Part shown: one piece after another, positions 42,635 to 52,846 of the stretch
Position numbering within the stretch: position 1 is the first letter of the stretch
Layout: each line of letters opens with the position of its first letter
NCBI RefSeq assembly: GCF_029948125.1
Contig: NZ_JASAMB010000012.1
Location: 1 to 64,000, forward strand
Length of the DNA stretch: 64,000 bases
Reading direction: 5' to 3'
Source of the DNA: Catellatospora sp. KI3
GTDB lineage: Bacteria; Actinomycetota; Actinomycetes; Mycobacteriales; Micromonosporaceae
The notes under the pieces: model-generated
The model's input: the letters and a program-made list of their open reading frames with translations, nothing else
Databases searched by the model: none
What the model was told of the DNA's origin: nothing
Program-made: the position numbers and the translations under genes

Positions 42635-43285
42635 TCACGGGTGCGTCGACCCGTACCGGGCGGTGGGGCGGGTGGTGCGCAACGCCCAGTACCGGTCGCC
42701 GTAGGACCAGTGCCACCATTCGTGCGGGTGGTTGACCAGGCCGACGGCGAGCAGCACCCCGCCCAGCAGCAGCCGGTTGTCGCGTACGGGCTGGTCGACG
42801 CCCGGGTGGTCGGTGCGGTGGGCCTGGTCGCCGTGCGTGGCCCCGGCTTCCAGGCCCGAGCCCATCGGCAGCTCGGCCCCGGTGTGATCGCACAGGGTCA
42901 GGTCGACCGCGGCGCCGGTCACGTGCGGCGCCAGTGCCGACGGCGGCCGGTGCAGGAGGGCGCGGCGCAGCACGTCGGCCTCGGTCCAGTCCGGATGCGA
43001 GGCGCGTATGGAGGCGGTGTGCTCGAACAGGAGCCAGTCCTGCAGCCACGGGGGCCGGTAGCCCTCGATGATGAGCAGGCGTCGGCCCCGCGGCAGCAGG
43101 CTCTGGGCCGCGACCAGGCGGTCCACCACCCCGGCGCGCAGGTGCGCGTACTGTCCGGCCGGGTCGGCGCGGCGGTGGTCCAGGCGCAGTGAGGGAACGG
43201 TGCGCAGGTCGACGAGCGGCTCGGCGCCGTCGTTGATCGGAATCGCGGCGACCCGCGGATCCGAAAGCCATACAGTCTCGGACAT
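42635..43285 (-). CDS. VanX/M15D-type D-Ala-D-Ala dipeptidase-like protein
   Basis: A 216-residue protein. The zinc site shows the M15 pattern PHVTGAAVDLTL (His and Asp ligands) and HEWWHWSYGDRYW (catalytic Glu, His ligand). A substrate-binding segment LIIEGYRPP precedes it. No signal peptide is seen, consistent with the cytoplasmic VanX/DdpX group. No vanH, vanA, vanS or vanR genes are nearby, so it is more likely a peptidoglycan-recycling or peptide-salvage enzyme than a glycopeptide resistance determinant. It sits between the SARP regulator and the CHAP gene on the same strand. Confidence 0.85.
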   Translation of the reverse strand: MSETVWLSDPRVAAIPINDGAEPLVDLRTVPSLRLDHRRADPAGQYAHLRAGVVDRLVAAQSLLPRGRRLLIIEGYRPPWLQDWLLFEHTASIRASHPDWTEADVLRRALLHRPPSALAPHVTGAAVDLTLCDHTGAELPMGSGLEAGATHGDQAHRTDHPGVDQPVRDNRLLLGGVLLAVGLVNHPHEWWHWSYGDRYWALRTTRPTARYGSTHP

Positions 43286-43376
43286 TTCTGTTCTTCCCTG
43301 GCAGTGTGGCGGACCGCTTCTGATGAAGCGGTGCGACCACGCTCGGCAGGGGCGCTGCAGCTTCTCTATAAGCCGC

Positions 43377-46300
43377 TTATAGCGGCTGCGCCACTCCCCC
43401 GGTCGCGGCGCTCAACTCGGCGAACTCGCGGGTCCCGTAGGTCGCGAAGATCTCCAGCGCCTCCGCGCGGGCCGCCGCGGCGGCCGCCGAGTCACCCCGC
43501 GCCTGGTGCAGGACCGCCACGTCGCGCAGGGTCCGCGCCCGGAAGGTGGGCACCGCCAGGTCCGCCCAGATCTCCAGCGCCTCGGTGAAGCACCGCTCGG
43601 CCTCGGACAGCGCACCGTCGACGAGGTGGACCTCACCGAGCGTCCGCAGGGTCAGCGCCTCGCCCCACCGGTCCCGCAACGACCGGCTGACCAGCCGCGA
43701 GGCCTCCAGCAGCGGCCTGGCGTCGTCCGGATGCCCCTGACGCAGCCGCACCTTGGCCAGCGCACGCTGCCCGTATGCCTGGAGCAGCTCGTCGCCGAGC
43801 TCCGCGAAGATCGCCAGCGCCGCCCGGCATGCCTGCTCGCCGGCGGTCAGATCGCCGCTGCCCCGGTGCCCGATGCCGATGGTGCGCAGCGTGAGGCCCT
43901 CGCCCCGCCGGTTGCCCGCCCGCCGGTACGCGGCCAGCGCGGTCTCGAAGCAGGCGTCGGCGGCCTCGAAGTCGCCCTGCTCCACCCGGATGAAGCCGGT
44001 GAGCCGGGCGCACTGGCCGGTCGCGCTGTCGTCCTCCAGCACCCGGCAGACCGCCTCGGCCTGCGCCAGGAAGTGCAGCGCCTCCGGCAGATACCCCTGC
44101 TCCCGGCAGGCCGCGCCCAGCGTCAGCAGCGTGGCCGCCTCACCGCGGAGGTCACCGGCGTCGCGGAACATGCCCAGCGCGGGCGAGAGGTACAGCTGCG
44201 CGTCGGCGAACCGGTCCTGCTCGATGCACAACTGGCCGACGCCGGCCAGCAGGACCGCCTCGCCGTGGATGTTCCCGGCCCGCCTGGCCGCGCCGAGGGC
44301 CGCCTCATGCGTACGGTGCCAGGAGTCCAGCTGGTTGTGCAGCGGGAACAGCGAACCGCACAAGGTCGCCGCGAGCGCGACCGCCGCCACGTCCAGGTCC
44401 AGGGCCGCGGCCCGCTCCACGCTGGCCACCAGCGCGGCCTGCTCGGTCTCCAGCCAGGCCCGGGTGATGAGGGCGGACGGCGTCCGCAGGTGGTACATCG
44501 GCCACGGCTCCGGCCGCAGCGTCACCCCGCCCGAGGCGGTCTGGTCCGCGCTGGGCCGCACCAGCGACAGCCAGCCGCCCAGCACCCGGCCGACCGCGTC
44601 CCGCCGCTGCTGCTCGGTGTCCTCCGCCAGCGACTGCTCCCGGGCGTACAGCCGCACGAGATCGTGCAGCCGGTAGCGGACCAGGTCGGCGTCGGTATAG
44701 GAGTAGTCGACCAGGTTGGCGTCCACGAGCCCCTCGATGAGCTGCTCGGCGGCGGCTTCGGGCAGGTCCAGGAGGGCGGCCGCCACCCAGCCGGGGAAGT
44801 CGGGCAGGCCCAACAGGCCCAGCCGGCGCAGCGCCGCCTGGGCCCGGGTGTCCAGGGCCCGGTAGCTCAGCTCGAACGTCGCCCGGACCGCCTGGTCACC
44901 GACGCTGAGTTCGTCGAGGCGCTGCTGCTCGTCGGCCAGCCGCGCGGCGAGCAGCTCGGGCGCCCACTGCCTGCGGGAGGCCAGCCGGGCTCCGGCGATA
45001 CGCACCGCCAGCGGCAGGTATCCGCACTGGGCCACGATCTGCGCCGACGCGCCCGGGGCCGCCCCGATCCGGTCGGGCCCGGCGATCCGGGCCAGCAGCT
45101 CGGTCGCCTCGTGCACGGGCAGCGTGTCCAGTTCGACGAGGCTGGCCCCGGCCAGGCCGGGCAGGCGGCCGCGGGAGGTGACGACCACGGCACAGGTCGG
45201 GCTGCCGGGCAGCAGCGGCCGCACCTGCTGCTCACCGGCGGCGTCGTCGAGGACCACCAGCACCTGCCGCCCGGCGAGCAGGGTGCGGTAGCAGTCCATC
45301 CGGTCTTCCAGGCCCTGCGGGAGGGCGGCCGCCTCGACCCCCAGCGCGCGCAGGAACCGGCCGAGCACCTCGACGGGGGTGGCCGGCGCGTCGGACATGC
45401 CCCGCAGCTCCACATGGAGCTGGCCGTCGGGGTAGCGGGCGGCGAGCTGCTGGGCCACCTGCACGGCCAGCGCCGACTTGCCCACCCCGCCGCGCCCGGA
45501 GATCACGCAGACGGTCATGGCCGTCGCCGTACCGCTGAGGGCGGTGACCAGGGTGTCGACCTCGGCGGTGCGGCCGGTGAAGTCGGCGGCGCCGGGTGGC
45601 AGCTGCGCGGGGACGGTCCGGCCCGGTTCCCGGTCGGCCGTCCGGGGCGCCGGGTCAGGGGGTGCCGGCTCCGCCCGCGAGGGTGCGGGCACCGGCCGGT
45701 CGACTCCCGGAGCCACCGGCAGCAGGTCCGGATCGGAGCGCAGGATCGCCTCGTGTACCCGGGTGAGCTCCGGGCCGGGGTCGATGCCGAGCTCGTCGCG
45801 CAGCACGTCGCGGGCCTGGCGGAACGCGGCCAGCGCGTCGGCGGTGCGGCCGGTGCCGTAGAGGGCGAGCATGAGCTGGCCGCGCAGGCGCTCCCGGGTG
45901 GGGTGCTGGCCGACCAGGAAGGTCAGCTCCCCGACCAGCTCGTCCCAGCGGCCCAGCATCAGATCGGCGGCGATGCGCTCCTCCAGCACGCTGATCCGCA
46001 GCTCGTCGAGGCCCGCGGCCTCGGCGGCCAGCGCGGCGCCGGTGACGCCGCCCATGGCCGGGCCGCGCCACAGGGTTCCCGCCGCCCGGAACGCGTCGGC
46101 CGCCTCGCCGTGCCGGTCCGCGGCCGCCGCCGCCCGACCCTGGGTGACCAGTCCCTTGAAGACCTCCCGGTCCAGGCTGCCCGCCGGGATCCGGGCCAGG
46201 TAGCCCGGCGCGCGGGTGACGATGACCTCTTCGGCGCGGTGCCGCCCCAGCGCTCTGCGCAGCGCGGAGACGTAGGTCTGGACCAGCGGCCGGGCCGTGT

Positions 46301-46469
46301 CCGGCGGATCGTCGTCCCAGATGATGTCGATCAGGCGGTCCGTGGAGACGACCCGGCCCGGCTCCAGCAGCAGTGCGGCGAGCAGGGCCCGCGGTTTCGA
46401 GCCACCGAGCGGCACCGGCTCGCCGTCGAAGTTGACCTCGACCGGGCCCAGCAGCTGAAACCTCACCAC
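43377..46469 (-). CDS. SARP-NB-ARC-TPR (AfsR-type) regulator
   Basis: A roughly 1030-residue STAND regulator. The start encodes [11 protein letters not shown], the SARP winged-helix DNA-binding domain (about 1-95). A BTAD domain (about 100-245) follows, then an NB-ARC ATPase with Walker [12 protein letters not shown] near 325 and LVVLDDAAG, and C-terminal TPR-like repeats (about 690-1030). Such proteins bind DNA and are controlled by nucleotide state and TPR-ligand binding. The GTG at 46469 fits the family start; an upstream ATG at 46589 is possible but unsupported. Target genes are not apparent: no biosynthetic cluster lies alongside. Confidence 0.9.
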   Translation of the reverse strand: MVRFQLLGPVEVNFDGEPVPLGGSKPRALLAALLLEPGRVVSTDRLIDIIWDDDPPDTARPLVQTYVSALRRALGRHRAEEVIVTRAPGYLARIPAGSLDREVFKGLVTQGRAAAAADRHGEAADAFRAAGTLWRGPAMGGVTGAALAAEAAGLDELRISVLEERIAADLMLGRWDELVGELTFLVGQHPTRERLRGQLMLALYGTGRTADALAAFRQARDVLRDELGIDPGPELTRVHEAILRSDPDLLPVAPGVDRPVPAPSRAEPAPPDPAPRTADREPGRTVPAQLPPGAADFTGRTAEVDTLVTALSGTATAMTVCVISGRGGVGKSALAVQVAQQLAARYPDGQLHVELRGMSDAPATPVEVLGRFLRALGVEAAALPQGLEDRMDCYRTLLAGRQVLVVLDDAAGEQQVRPLLPGSPTCAVVVTSRGRLPGLAGASLVELDTLPVHEATELLARIAGPDRIGAAPGASAQIVAQCGYLPLAVRIAGARLASRRQWAPELLAARLADEQQRLDELSVGDQAVRATFELSYRALDTRAQAALRRLGLLGLPDFPGWVAAALLDLPEAAAEQLIEGLVDANLVDYSYTDADLVRYRLHDLVRLYAREQSLAEDTEQQRRDAVGRVLGGWLSLVRPSADQTASGGVTLRPEPWPMYHLRTPSALITRAWLETEQAALVASVERAAALDLDVAAVALAATLCGSLFPLHNQLDSWHRTHEAALGAARRAGNIHGEAVLLAGVGQLCIEQDRFADAQLYLSPALGMFRDAGDLRGEAATLLTLGAACREQGYLPEALHFLAQAEAVCRVLEDDSATGQCARLTGFIRVEQGDFEAADACFETALAAYRRAGNRRGEGLTLRTIGIGHRGSGDLTAGEQACRAALAIFAELGDELLQAYGQRALAKVRLRQGHPDDARPLLEASRLVSRSLRDRWGEALTLRTLGEVHLVDGALSEAERCFTEALEIWADLAVPTFRARTLRDVAVLHQARGDSAAAAAARAEALEIFATYGTREFAELSAATGGVAQPL

Positions 46470-46626
46470 GAACGCAGGTCTGTCCGCGGCGTCGCCGGGA
46501 CCGTTCCCTGCCGTGGCAGGGCCGGCGCCGGAGTCGATTCCTGGGATGCGCAGACCGTCACGGGCACCATGATGCCGCACCACCGCCATCTGCGGTGTCC
46601 CGCCGGATCCGGGGTGCCGCCCGCGG

Positions 46627-48192
46627 TCAGCCGGTCACGTTGTGCCGCTGCGGGGGCCGGACCGTACGCTCGGCGGCCCGTACCCCGCCGCGGTGCTGCC
46701 CCGCCGACCCGGCGCGCCACCGGTCGGCCGTCCGCAGGACCTTGGCGGCGGTACGGTCCGCGCCGGCCGGCTCGAGCCGGTGCAGGAAGCCGGTGGCCCA
46801 CGCGTCCACGTCGTGGCGGCGCAGGTGCGACCGCATCGGCTCGATCCGGCGGCGCTGCTCGGCGGGGTCGGCGAACGCGGCGTCGACGAAGGCGTCCTTG
46901 AGCGCGTCCACGTCGTGCGGATTGACCAGCCACGCCTGCTCCAGCTCGGCCGCGGCGCCCGCGAACTCGCTGAGCACCAGCGCGCCGGTGCCGTCGGTGC
47001 GGGTGGCCACGTACTCCTTGGCGACCAGGTTCATGCCGTCGCGCAGCGGCGTCACCGCCATGACGTCGGCGGCCAGGTACAGCGCGGCCAGCTCGGCCTG
47101 GTCGAAGGACTGGTACAGGTAGTGCACGGGCATCCGCCCGATGTCGGCGTGCTCGCCGTTGATCCGGCCGACCTCGCACTCCACCCGCTCCCGCAGCGCC
47201 TGGTACGGCCCGATCTCCTGCCGGGTCGGCACGGCCACCTGCACCAGCGCCGTCTCCGCCGGGTCCAGCCGCCCTTCGGCCAGCAGCTCCCGGTAGGCCT
47301 TCAGGCGGCACTCGACGCCCTTGGTGTAGTCGAGGCGGTCGACGGCCAGGATCATCGTGCGCGGTTCGCCGAGTTCGCGCCTGATCTGCGCGGCGCGGGC
47401 CTGGACCGCGGGGTCGATCCCCAGCCGCTGCTGGCCGGTGAAGTCGATGGAGATCGGGAACGTGTCGGCGGTGACCTCGCGGCCCTCGTACCAGACGGCG
47501 GTGTCGGTGGTCTTGGCACCGAGCAGCTCGGCGGCGAGCGCGCGGAAGTTGCGGGTCCCCTGCGCGTGCTGGAAGCCGACCAGGTCGGCGCCGAGCAGCC
47601 CGTGCAGGATCTCGTCGCGCATCGGCATCCGGCAGAACAGCTCGACCGGCGGGAACGGGATGTGCAGGAAGAACCCGATCCGCAGGTCGGGGCGCAGCTG
47701 CCGCAGCATCCCCGGCACCAGCTGCAGGTGGTAGTCGTGCACCCAGACCAGCGCACCGGGCGCCGCCGCCCGCGCGGCCGCCTCGGCGAAGCGCCGGTTG
47801 ACCGCGCGGTAGTGGTCCTGCCAGGCGCGGTCGAACGCGGGCTGCTCCACCGCGTCGTGGTACAGCGGCCAGATCGTCGCGTTGGCCTGGCCCTCGTAGT
47901 AGCCCTCGACCTCGTCGCCGGTCAGCGCGAGCGGGTGCAGGTGGATGCCGTCGTGCACGAAGGGCGCGGGCGCGGGTCCGGGGCGGCCGTGCCAGCCGAT
48001 CCACGCCGCGGCCCGCTGCTTCATGATCGGGTGCAGGGCGGTGACGAGCCCGCCGGGGCTGCGCCGCCAGGACGGCCGGCCGTCGGCGCCGACGGTGTGG
48101 TCGACGGGCAGCCGGTTGGCGAGCACGACCAGGTCGTGACGGCCGCCTGTGGACGGCCGCGGGGAGAACCCGGGGTGCGGTGCCGATGCCAT
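46627..48192 (-). CDS. otsA: Alpha,alpha-trehalose-phosphate synthase (GT20)
   Basis: A 521-residue glycosyltransferase that makes trehalose-6-phosphate from UDP- or GDP-glucose and glucose-6-phosphate. It shows [11 protein letters not shown] at the start, [25 protein letters not shown] and [13 protein letters not shown], all standard for the family. The C-terminal tail (about 470-521) is Arg-rich and extra relative to the E. coli enzyme. GGAGG sits five bases before the ATG. The phosphatase partner gene (otsB) is not in the window. Trehalose fits the stress-response theme of the locus. Confidence 0.95.
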   Translation of the reverse strand: MASAPHPGFSPRPSTGGRHDLVVLANRLPVDHTVGADGRPSWRRSPGGLVTALHPIMKQRAAAWIGWHGRPGPAPAPFVHDGIHLHPLALTGDEVEGYYEGQANATIWPLYHDAVEQPAFDRAWQDHYRAVNRRFAEAAARAAAPGALVWVHDYHLQLVPGMLRQLRPDLRIGFFLHIPFPPVELFCRMPMRDEILHGLLGADLVGFQHAQGTRNFRALAAELLGAKTTDTAVWYEGREVTADTFPISIDFTGQQRLGIDPAVQARAAQIRRELGEPRTMILAVDRLDYTKGVECRLKAYRELLAEGRLDPAETALVQVAVPTRQEIGPYQALRERVECEVGRINGEHADIGRMPVHYLYQSFDQAELAALYLAADVMAVTPLRDGMNLVAKEYVATRTDGTGALVLSEFAGAAAELEQAWLVNPHDVDALKDAFVDAAFADPAEQRRRIEPMRSHLRRHDVDAWATGFLHRLEPAGADRTAAKVLRTADRWRAGSAGQHRGGVRAAERTVRPPQRHNVTG

Positions 48193-48427
48193 GCAGTCCT
48201 CCGTGGTGTTGCCGACGCGTGCTCGCGCGAAGCGCGCAGCATGCTCATACCGCAGGCGGCGGTGGTGGTAACCCCGCCGCCCGAAGTTTTTGATCACATC
48301 TGGGTTTGCGCGGTCCGGGTGTCACGATTGCGGCTCATCCGTTAGGTCAGGCGGTTAAACCTGTTTGTGACCAGTTTCATGCGATCGAGTGGCCGTGATC
48401 CGGGTACGACGGTGGCACCCTTCTCGG

Positions 48428-48625
48428 GTGACTGGATTTCTGAGCCGCAACCAGCGGCGGGGGCTGTGGGCCGCGTTCCTGATGATGGCCGCGTACGCGC
48501 CCTTCACCGCCTGGCTGTCCGACGACGACACCTGGTTCCTGAGCATCGTCGTCGCGGGCCTGGTCGCCACGGTCCTGATCGCCGACGACCACGAGCGCAC
48601 CTCCCGCCGCGCCAGGCGCGACTGA
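48428..48625 (+). CDS. Small two-TM membrane protein
   Basis: A 65-residue protein with two hydrophobic segments (GLWAAFLMMAAYAPFTAWL and FLSIVVAGLVATVLIA) and a basic C-terminus. The start could be this GTG or one at 48389 in the same frame; neither has a good ribosome binding site. It is a minor candidate gene upstream of the protease. Confidence 0.5.
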   Translation: MTGFLSRNQRRGLWAAFLMMAAYAPFTAWLSDDDTWFLSIVVAGLVATVLIADDHERTSRRARRD

Positions 48626-48763
48626 CCGCTCGCCCCGCGCGGCCCACGACCCGGCGGGCCGAAGGACAGCGAAGTCGGACGCCCGCTGCTCACCTCACCC
48701 ATTGCAGTTAGACAGTCATCGATGCGACGCTGTACTCCTCCCGCCGACTGCCCGGAGGACGCC

Positions 48764-49606
48764 ATGAGACGCCGCATCCAGCTCACCGTCGCCGCCCTCG
48801 CCGTGCTGGCGGCCGCGATCGGGCCCGCCACCCCGTCCGCCGCCGCGCCCGCCAACCCGAACCTGCTCGCGGCCGTCGCGCATACTCCCGGCACCGCGTG
48901 GACGACCGACCCGGCCACCGGCCGGACGACGGTGACCCTCGACGACACGGTCACCGAGCAGCAGGCCGACCGCCTGCGCGACAGCCTGCGCGGCAGCGGG
49001 GTCGACCTGCGCCGCGAGCCGGGCCGGCTGCGGCCGATGCTCGCCGGCGGCGACGCGATCTACGGCAGCACCGCACGCTGCTCCCTGGGCGCCAACGCGC
49101 GCATCGGCACCACGTACTACCTGATCACGGCGGGGCACTGCACCAACAGTTCGGCCACCTGGTGGGTCAACGGCACCCGCACGCTCGCGATCGGCGTGCG
49201 GACCGCGAGCAGCTTCCCCACCAACGACTTCGGCCTGGTCCGCTACACGAGCACCCTGCCCCACCCCAGCGCCGTCAACACCTACCCGGGCCTGCTCCAG
49301 CTGTACGGCACCGGCAGCGCCTACGTCGGCCAGGCCGTCTGCCGCAGCGGCGCGACCACCGGCGTCCGCTGCGGCAGCGTGACCGCGCTGAACGCCACCG
49401 TGAACTACGCCGAGGGCAGCGTCACCGGTCTGATCCGGACCAACATCTGCGCCGAGAACGGCGACAGCGGCGGGCCGCTCTACACCACCGGCGGCATCCT
49501 GCTCGGCATCCTGTCCGGCGGCACCGGCAGCTGCGCGACCGGCGGCACCACCTACTACCAGCCCATCGGCGAGATCCTCGCCGTGTACGGACTCACCATC
49601 CCGTGA
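48764..49606 (+). CDS. Secreted S1-family (streptogrisin-like) serine protease
   Basis: A 280-residue precursor. The signal peptide ends near PSAAAPA (about residue 28). A short propeptide follows, and the mature chymotrypsin-like domain has His125 (ITAGHC), Asp155 (TNDFGLV) and Ser235 (GDSGGP). Cysteines pair as in alpha-lytic proteases. The start at 48764 has GGAGG at good spacing, so a longer frame is unlikely. Secreted broad-specificity proteolysis is expected. Its end and that of the convergent flavohemoglobin gene are 12 bases apart. Confidence 0.92.
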   Translation: MRRRIQLTVAALAVLAAAIGPATPSAAAPANPNLLAAVAHTPGTAWTTDPATGRTTVTLDDTVTEQQADRLRDSLRGSGVDLRREPGRLRPMLAGGDAIYGSTARCSLGANARIGTTYYLITAGHCTNSSATWWVNGTRTLAIGVRTASSFPTNDFGLVRYTSTLPHPSAVNTYPGLLQLYGTGSAYVGQAVCRSGATTGVRCGSVTALNATVNYAEGSVTGLIRTNICAENGDSGGPLYTTGGILLGILSGGTGSCATGGTTYYQPIGEILAVYGLTIP

Positions 49607-49618
49607 CCGGTGCGCCGG

Positions 49619-50731
49619 TCAGTAGTCGTGGCCGAAGACGTCGTGCCTGACCCGGGTGGACGGTACCTGCAGCCGGGTCAGGGTGCGGCGGGTCGCGGCG
49701 ACCATGGCCGGTGAGCCGGAGACGTAGAAGTCGTGGTCGTTCCACGGCCCGTACCGGTCCAGGACCTCGCTGACCAGGCCGGTCTCCCCCGCGTACCCGG
49801 GGTCCTCGCTGACCGCCGGGATGACGGTCAGCCAGGGATGGGCCTGGGCCAGTTCGGTCAGCGCGGCCAGGTCGTAGAGGTCGTCCCGGGTACGGGCGCC
49901 GAAGAACAGGTGCACCCACCGGGTGCGGTTGGTCGCGGCCAGGTCGTCGATGATCGCCTTGAGCGGGGCCAGCCCGGTGCCCCCGCCGACGCAGACGATG
50001 TCGCGCTGCGAGCCCCGGTCGAGCACCATCGAGCCCATCGGCGCCGCCAGCCTGAGCATGTCCCCCGGCCGCAGCCGCCTGACCAGGGCCCCGGACACCC
50101 ACCCGGCGCCCGGCGCCTTGACGTGGAACTCCATGGTCTGGTCCTCGCGGGGCGCGTTGGCCATCGAGTACGCCCGCCACGCCCGGGGCCGGTACCCGCA
50201 CTCGACGCTGACGTACTGCCCGGCCCGGTACGGCAGCGGCTCCAGCGGGCGGCAGGTGAACACGGCCGTGTCCAGGCCGCGCCGCTCGTGCGAGAGGACC
50301 TGGGCGTACCAGTACGCCGGGCCGTGCTCGGCCGTGGCCGCCGTGATCATCGTGCGGGCGATCACGTCGTACGCGTCGCGCCAGGCCTGGTCGAACTCCA
50401 GCGTCCACTGGTCGGCGCCGTAGGTGCGCAGCGCGTCGATCAGGGACCGGCCGACCGTCTCGTAGTGCTCGGGCTGCACGGAGAACTTCCGGTGGTCGCG
50501 GCCGAGCCCGCTCAGGTAGTCGGCGAACCGCTCCGGGTCCTCCAGCGTCTGGACGGCGGTGACGATCGCACCGAGCAGCCTGGAGCGCTGCACGTCCATC
50601 TCGACCGGGAACAGGTCGCGCAGCTTCGGGTCCAGGGTGAACAGGCGCGCGTAGAAGTACGCCGCCATCCTGTCCTGCTGCTCGTCGACCAGACTCCAGC
50701 TTTCCTTCAACAGCCGGCCCAGTTCAGCCAT
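49619..50731 (-). CDS. Flavohemoglobin-like globin/FAD-NAD reductase
   Basis: A 370-residue protein. The globin domain (about 1-135) has a proximal His in PEHYETVGRSL. The reductase domain follows, with RAYSMAN for FAD binding (near 190) and CVGGGTGLAPLKAI for NAD(P)H binding (near 250), and the C-terminus is DVFGHDY. This is the domain order of nitric oxide dioxygenases (Hmp). It would detoxify NO or act as a reductase, with NAD(P)H as electron donor. It is divergent from the PNPOx-family gene. A partial palindrome (TCTGTTACAGA, about 50777) lies in its upstream region. Confidence 0.85.
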   Translation of the reverse strand: MAELGRLLKESWSLVDEQQDRMAAYFYARLFTLDPKLRDLFPVEMDVQRSRLLGAIVTAVQTLEDPERFADYLSGLGRDHRKFSVQPEHYETVGRSLIDALRTYGADQWTLEFDQAWRDAYDVIARTMITAATAEHGPAYWYAQVLSHERRGLDTAVFTCRPLEPLPYRAGQYVSVECGYRPRAWRAYSMANAPREDQTMEFHVKAPGAGWVSGALVRRLRPGDMLRLAAPMGSMVLDRGSQRDIVCVGGGTGLAPLKAIIDDLAATNRTRWVHLFFGARTRDDLYDLAALTELAQAHPWLTVIPAVSEDPGYAGETGLVSEVLDRYGPWNDHDFYVSGSPAMVAATRRTLTRLQVPSTRVRHDVFGHDY

Positions 50732-50891
50732 GCGGCTACCGCCTTCCCGCAGACGAGGTCGTGGCCGCAGCTGAATCTGTTACAGAATCGGCCTTTCGGA
50801 TCGCACAAGGTGTGCGACAGCCGCCGAAGTTCTTCGTCGAACCTCGATGTCTCAAGCGGGTCGGGGTGCGATGTCACAAGCGGAGGCGTTG

Positions 50892-51497
50892 ATGGGCGAG
50901 GTCGTCGGCACCGTACGCGGCTCGCTGGGTGAGCAGCGGCTGCAGGACCGGTTCGGCACCGCCGACCGGGCGCGGCGCTTCTACGACCAGCAGCTGCTCG
51001 ACCACCTCAACGAGCGCATGCGCGAGTTCATCGGGTGCCAGGAGATGATGTTCGTCGCGACCGCCGACGCCCTGGGCGGCTGCGACTCCACGTTCCGCGC
51101 GGGACCGCCCGGCTTCGTCCACGTGTCCGGACCGAACCGGCTGCTGTGGCCGGAGTACCGCGGCAACGGCGTCATGGCCAGCCTGGGCAACATTAGCGAG
51201 AACGGGCACGTCGGACTGCTGTTCGTCGACTTCGTACGCGACGTCATCGGGCTGCACGTCAACGGCCGGGCCGAGATCGTCGACAACGCCGCCGCCCAGG
51301 CGATAGCCGCCGACGCCCCGGTCGACGCCGTGCCCGGACGGCGTCCCGAGCGCTGGGTCGTGGTCGACGTCGAGGAGGCGTACATCCACTGCTCCAAGCA
51401 CATTCCGCGGATGGTGAAGGTGCCGCGCGGACGCGCCTGGGGCACCGACGACGCCCGCCGCAAGGGCGGTGACTTCTTCGGCGCGGCGGCCTCCTGA
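50892..51497 (+). CDS. Pyridoxamine 5'-phosphate oxidase-family flavin protein
   Basis: A 201-residue protein of the split-barrel FMN/F420 fold. It carries FRAGPPGFVHVSGPNRLLWPEY in the middle and the pattern MASLGNISENGHVGLLFVDF, typical of the COG3576-like group of PNPOx proteins. It also has VVVDVEEAYIHCSKHIPR near the end, as in PNPOx-family members with a conserved CSKH. Three in-frame ATGs occur (50847, 50871, 50892); the last has GGAGG at correct spacing. It is divergent from the flavohemoglobin, suggesting a shared role in nitrosative or redox stress, which is inference. Confidence 0.8.
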   Translation: MGEVVGTVRGSLGEQRLQDRFGTADRARRFYDQQLLDHLNERMREFIGCQEMMFVATADALGGCDSTFRAGPPGFVHVSGPNRLLWPEYRGNGVMASLGNISENGHVGLLFVDFVRDVIGLHVNGRAEIVDNAAAQAIAADAPVDAVPGRRPERWVVVDVEEAYIHCSKHIPRMVKVPRGRAWGTDDARRKGGDFFGAAAS

Positions 51498-51566
51498 CCG
51501 CGCCCGGCACCGGACCGGCCGATACTCCGTTGCGCCGGAGTGCCGGATCCACCAGCATCTCGGTTC

Positions 51567-52367
51567 ATGCAGGGTTCAGCGTGGGAGCTGTTCGAGCTCG
51601 TCGCGGCCGAGTATGACGAGGTCGTCCCGTTCTTCGCCTCGTTCGGCACGGCCATCGTGGCGGCGATCGAGCCGCCGCCGGGCTGCCGCTTCCTCGATCT
51701 CGGCGCCGGCAGGGGCGCGCTGACCGCGCCCGCGCTCGCCCTGGGCTGCGCCGTCACCGCCGTCGACGCCGCGCCCGCCATGGTGCGGCACCTCGCCGCC
51801 GCCTATCCGGACGCCGAGGTGTACACCATGGACGCCCAGGCGCTCGGGCTGCCCGACGACAGCTTCGACGTGGTCGCCTCGGCGTTCGCCATCCATGTCA
51901 TGGACGACCCGGCGGCCGGGGTGGCCGAGGCGTACCGGGTGCTCAAACCCGGCGGCCGGTTCGCCTTCACCGGCGGCAGCGCGCGCAGCAGGGGCGGACC
52001 GGCCGTGTCGGCCCCCGACGAGCTGGGCGTACGCCTCAACGAACTGTTCGGGGAGTTCGCCGCCTACCTGCCGGCCGACGGCAGCATGGGCACCCCGGTC
52101 GACGCGGCCGACCTGCTCGACGCGGCGGGCTTCGTCGACCTGCGGGAAGACTTCGCCGAGGTCGCGACCCCGTTCCCGGACACCGCGGCCCTGTGGCGCT
52201 GGTCGATGACGCACGGGTACCGGGCCTTCATCGAAGACCTGCCGGACGACCGCCGCGCCGAGTTCCACGATCGGGTGCTCGCGCTGCGAGCCAAGGATCT
52301 GGTGCTGCGCCGGGTCAGCGGCGTGTGGTCGGGTCGCAAGCCCGGCACCGGCGACCTCCGAGGGTGA
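51567..52367 (+). CDS. SAM-dependent methyltransferase
   Basis: A roughly 266-residue class I methyltransferase. The SAM-binding motif is FLDLGAGRGALT (near residues 38-49), followed by AVDAAPAMVRHL and LGLPDDSFDVVASAFAIHVM. The substrate and product are unknown. Start choice is uncertain: an in-frame GTG at 51540 would add nine residues, and neither has a good ribosome binding site. It is convergent with the small secreted protein gene. Confidence 0.85.
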   Translation: MQGSAWELFELVAAEYDEVVPFFASFGTAIVAAIEPPPGCRFLDLGAGRGALTAPALALGCAVTAVDAAPAMVRHLAAAYPDAEVYTMDAQALGLPDDSFDVVASAFAIHVMDDPAAGVAEAYRVLKPGGRFAFTGGSARSRGGPAVSAPDELGVRLNELFGEFAAYLPADGSMGTPVDAADLLDAAGFVDLREDFAEVATPFPDTAALWRWSMTHGYRAFIEDLPDDRRAEFHDRVLALRAKDLVLRRVSGVWSGRKPGTGDLRG

Positions 52368-52394
52368 CGCCGGTGGCCCGGCAGGCCACCGGCG
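52368..52394. terminator. Bidirectional hairpin
   Basis: CGCCGGTGGCC pairs with GGCCACCGGCG (11 bp, perfect) around CGGCA, between convergent genes. Confidence 0.75.
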
Positions 52395-52403
52395 TCGGCG
52401 TGC

Positions 52404-52700
52404 TCAGCAGCTGGTGTGGCTGTGCAGCGTCCAGCCCGTGCGGTCCGGGTGCTCCGCCCCGTGGCCACGGATCCAGTTGCGACCGTACGCGTCGTTGTAG
52501 CCCCAGCCGTCGGCGCGGAAGCCGCGGCCGGGACTGAGCGTGAACAGGTAGCCGGTGCCGCCGTAGCCGTCGATCGAGGCGTAGAACGGGGCGTTCTCCA
52601 CCGTCATGCACAGGACGTCGGCGTGTGCGGGGGTGGCGCTGGCGGTCGCGGCCACGGTGGCCATGAGCATGGCCGCTGCGGTGGCGAGGGTACGTTTCAC
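52404..52700 (-). CDS. Small secreted two-cysteine protein
   Basis: A 98-residue precursor with a signal peptide ending TPAHA (about residue 27), leaving a mature protein of about 71 residues. It has two Cys (VLCMTV and the final HTSC) and a Gly/Tyr-rich middle (IDGYGGTGYLFTLSPGRGF). The GTG start has GGAGG five bases upstream, a strong start signal. It resembles hypothetical actinobacterial secreted peptides; the role is unknown. It shares its secretion signal and two-cysteine plan with the genes at 18840 and 31186. Confidence 0.75.
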   Translation of the reverse strand: MKRTLATAAAMLMATVAATASATPAHADVLCMTVENAPFYASIDGYGGTGYLFTLSPGRGFRADGWGYNDAYGRNWIRGHGAEHPDRTGWTLHSHTSC

Positions 52701-52846
52701 GTCTGCCTCCAGGATTGGTCGGCGCGATCATACTGTCGCTTCCGGAATCCGGCACCGGCTCCTGGGCGGCCGGCTCAGTCCGCCCAGCGGACCGCCTCGG
52801 CCGGCACCCGGCCCGGTTCGCCGCCGGCCACGGCCCGCCGGACGCG

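Noticed and set aside
42635-43285. Glycopeptide resistance cluster
   Set aside because: Only a VanX-like enzyme is present; no vanH, vanA, vanR or vanS is nearby.
43340-43380. Terminator at the end of the SARP gene
   Set aside because: Only a weak six-base stem (AGCCGC with GCGGCT) overlaps the stop codon.
43506-46901. Plus-strand open frame of over 1100 codons opposite the SARP regulator
   Set aside because: It is low-complexity shadow translation with no motifs, whereas the minus strand encodes SARP, NB-ARC and TPR domains.
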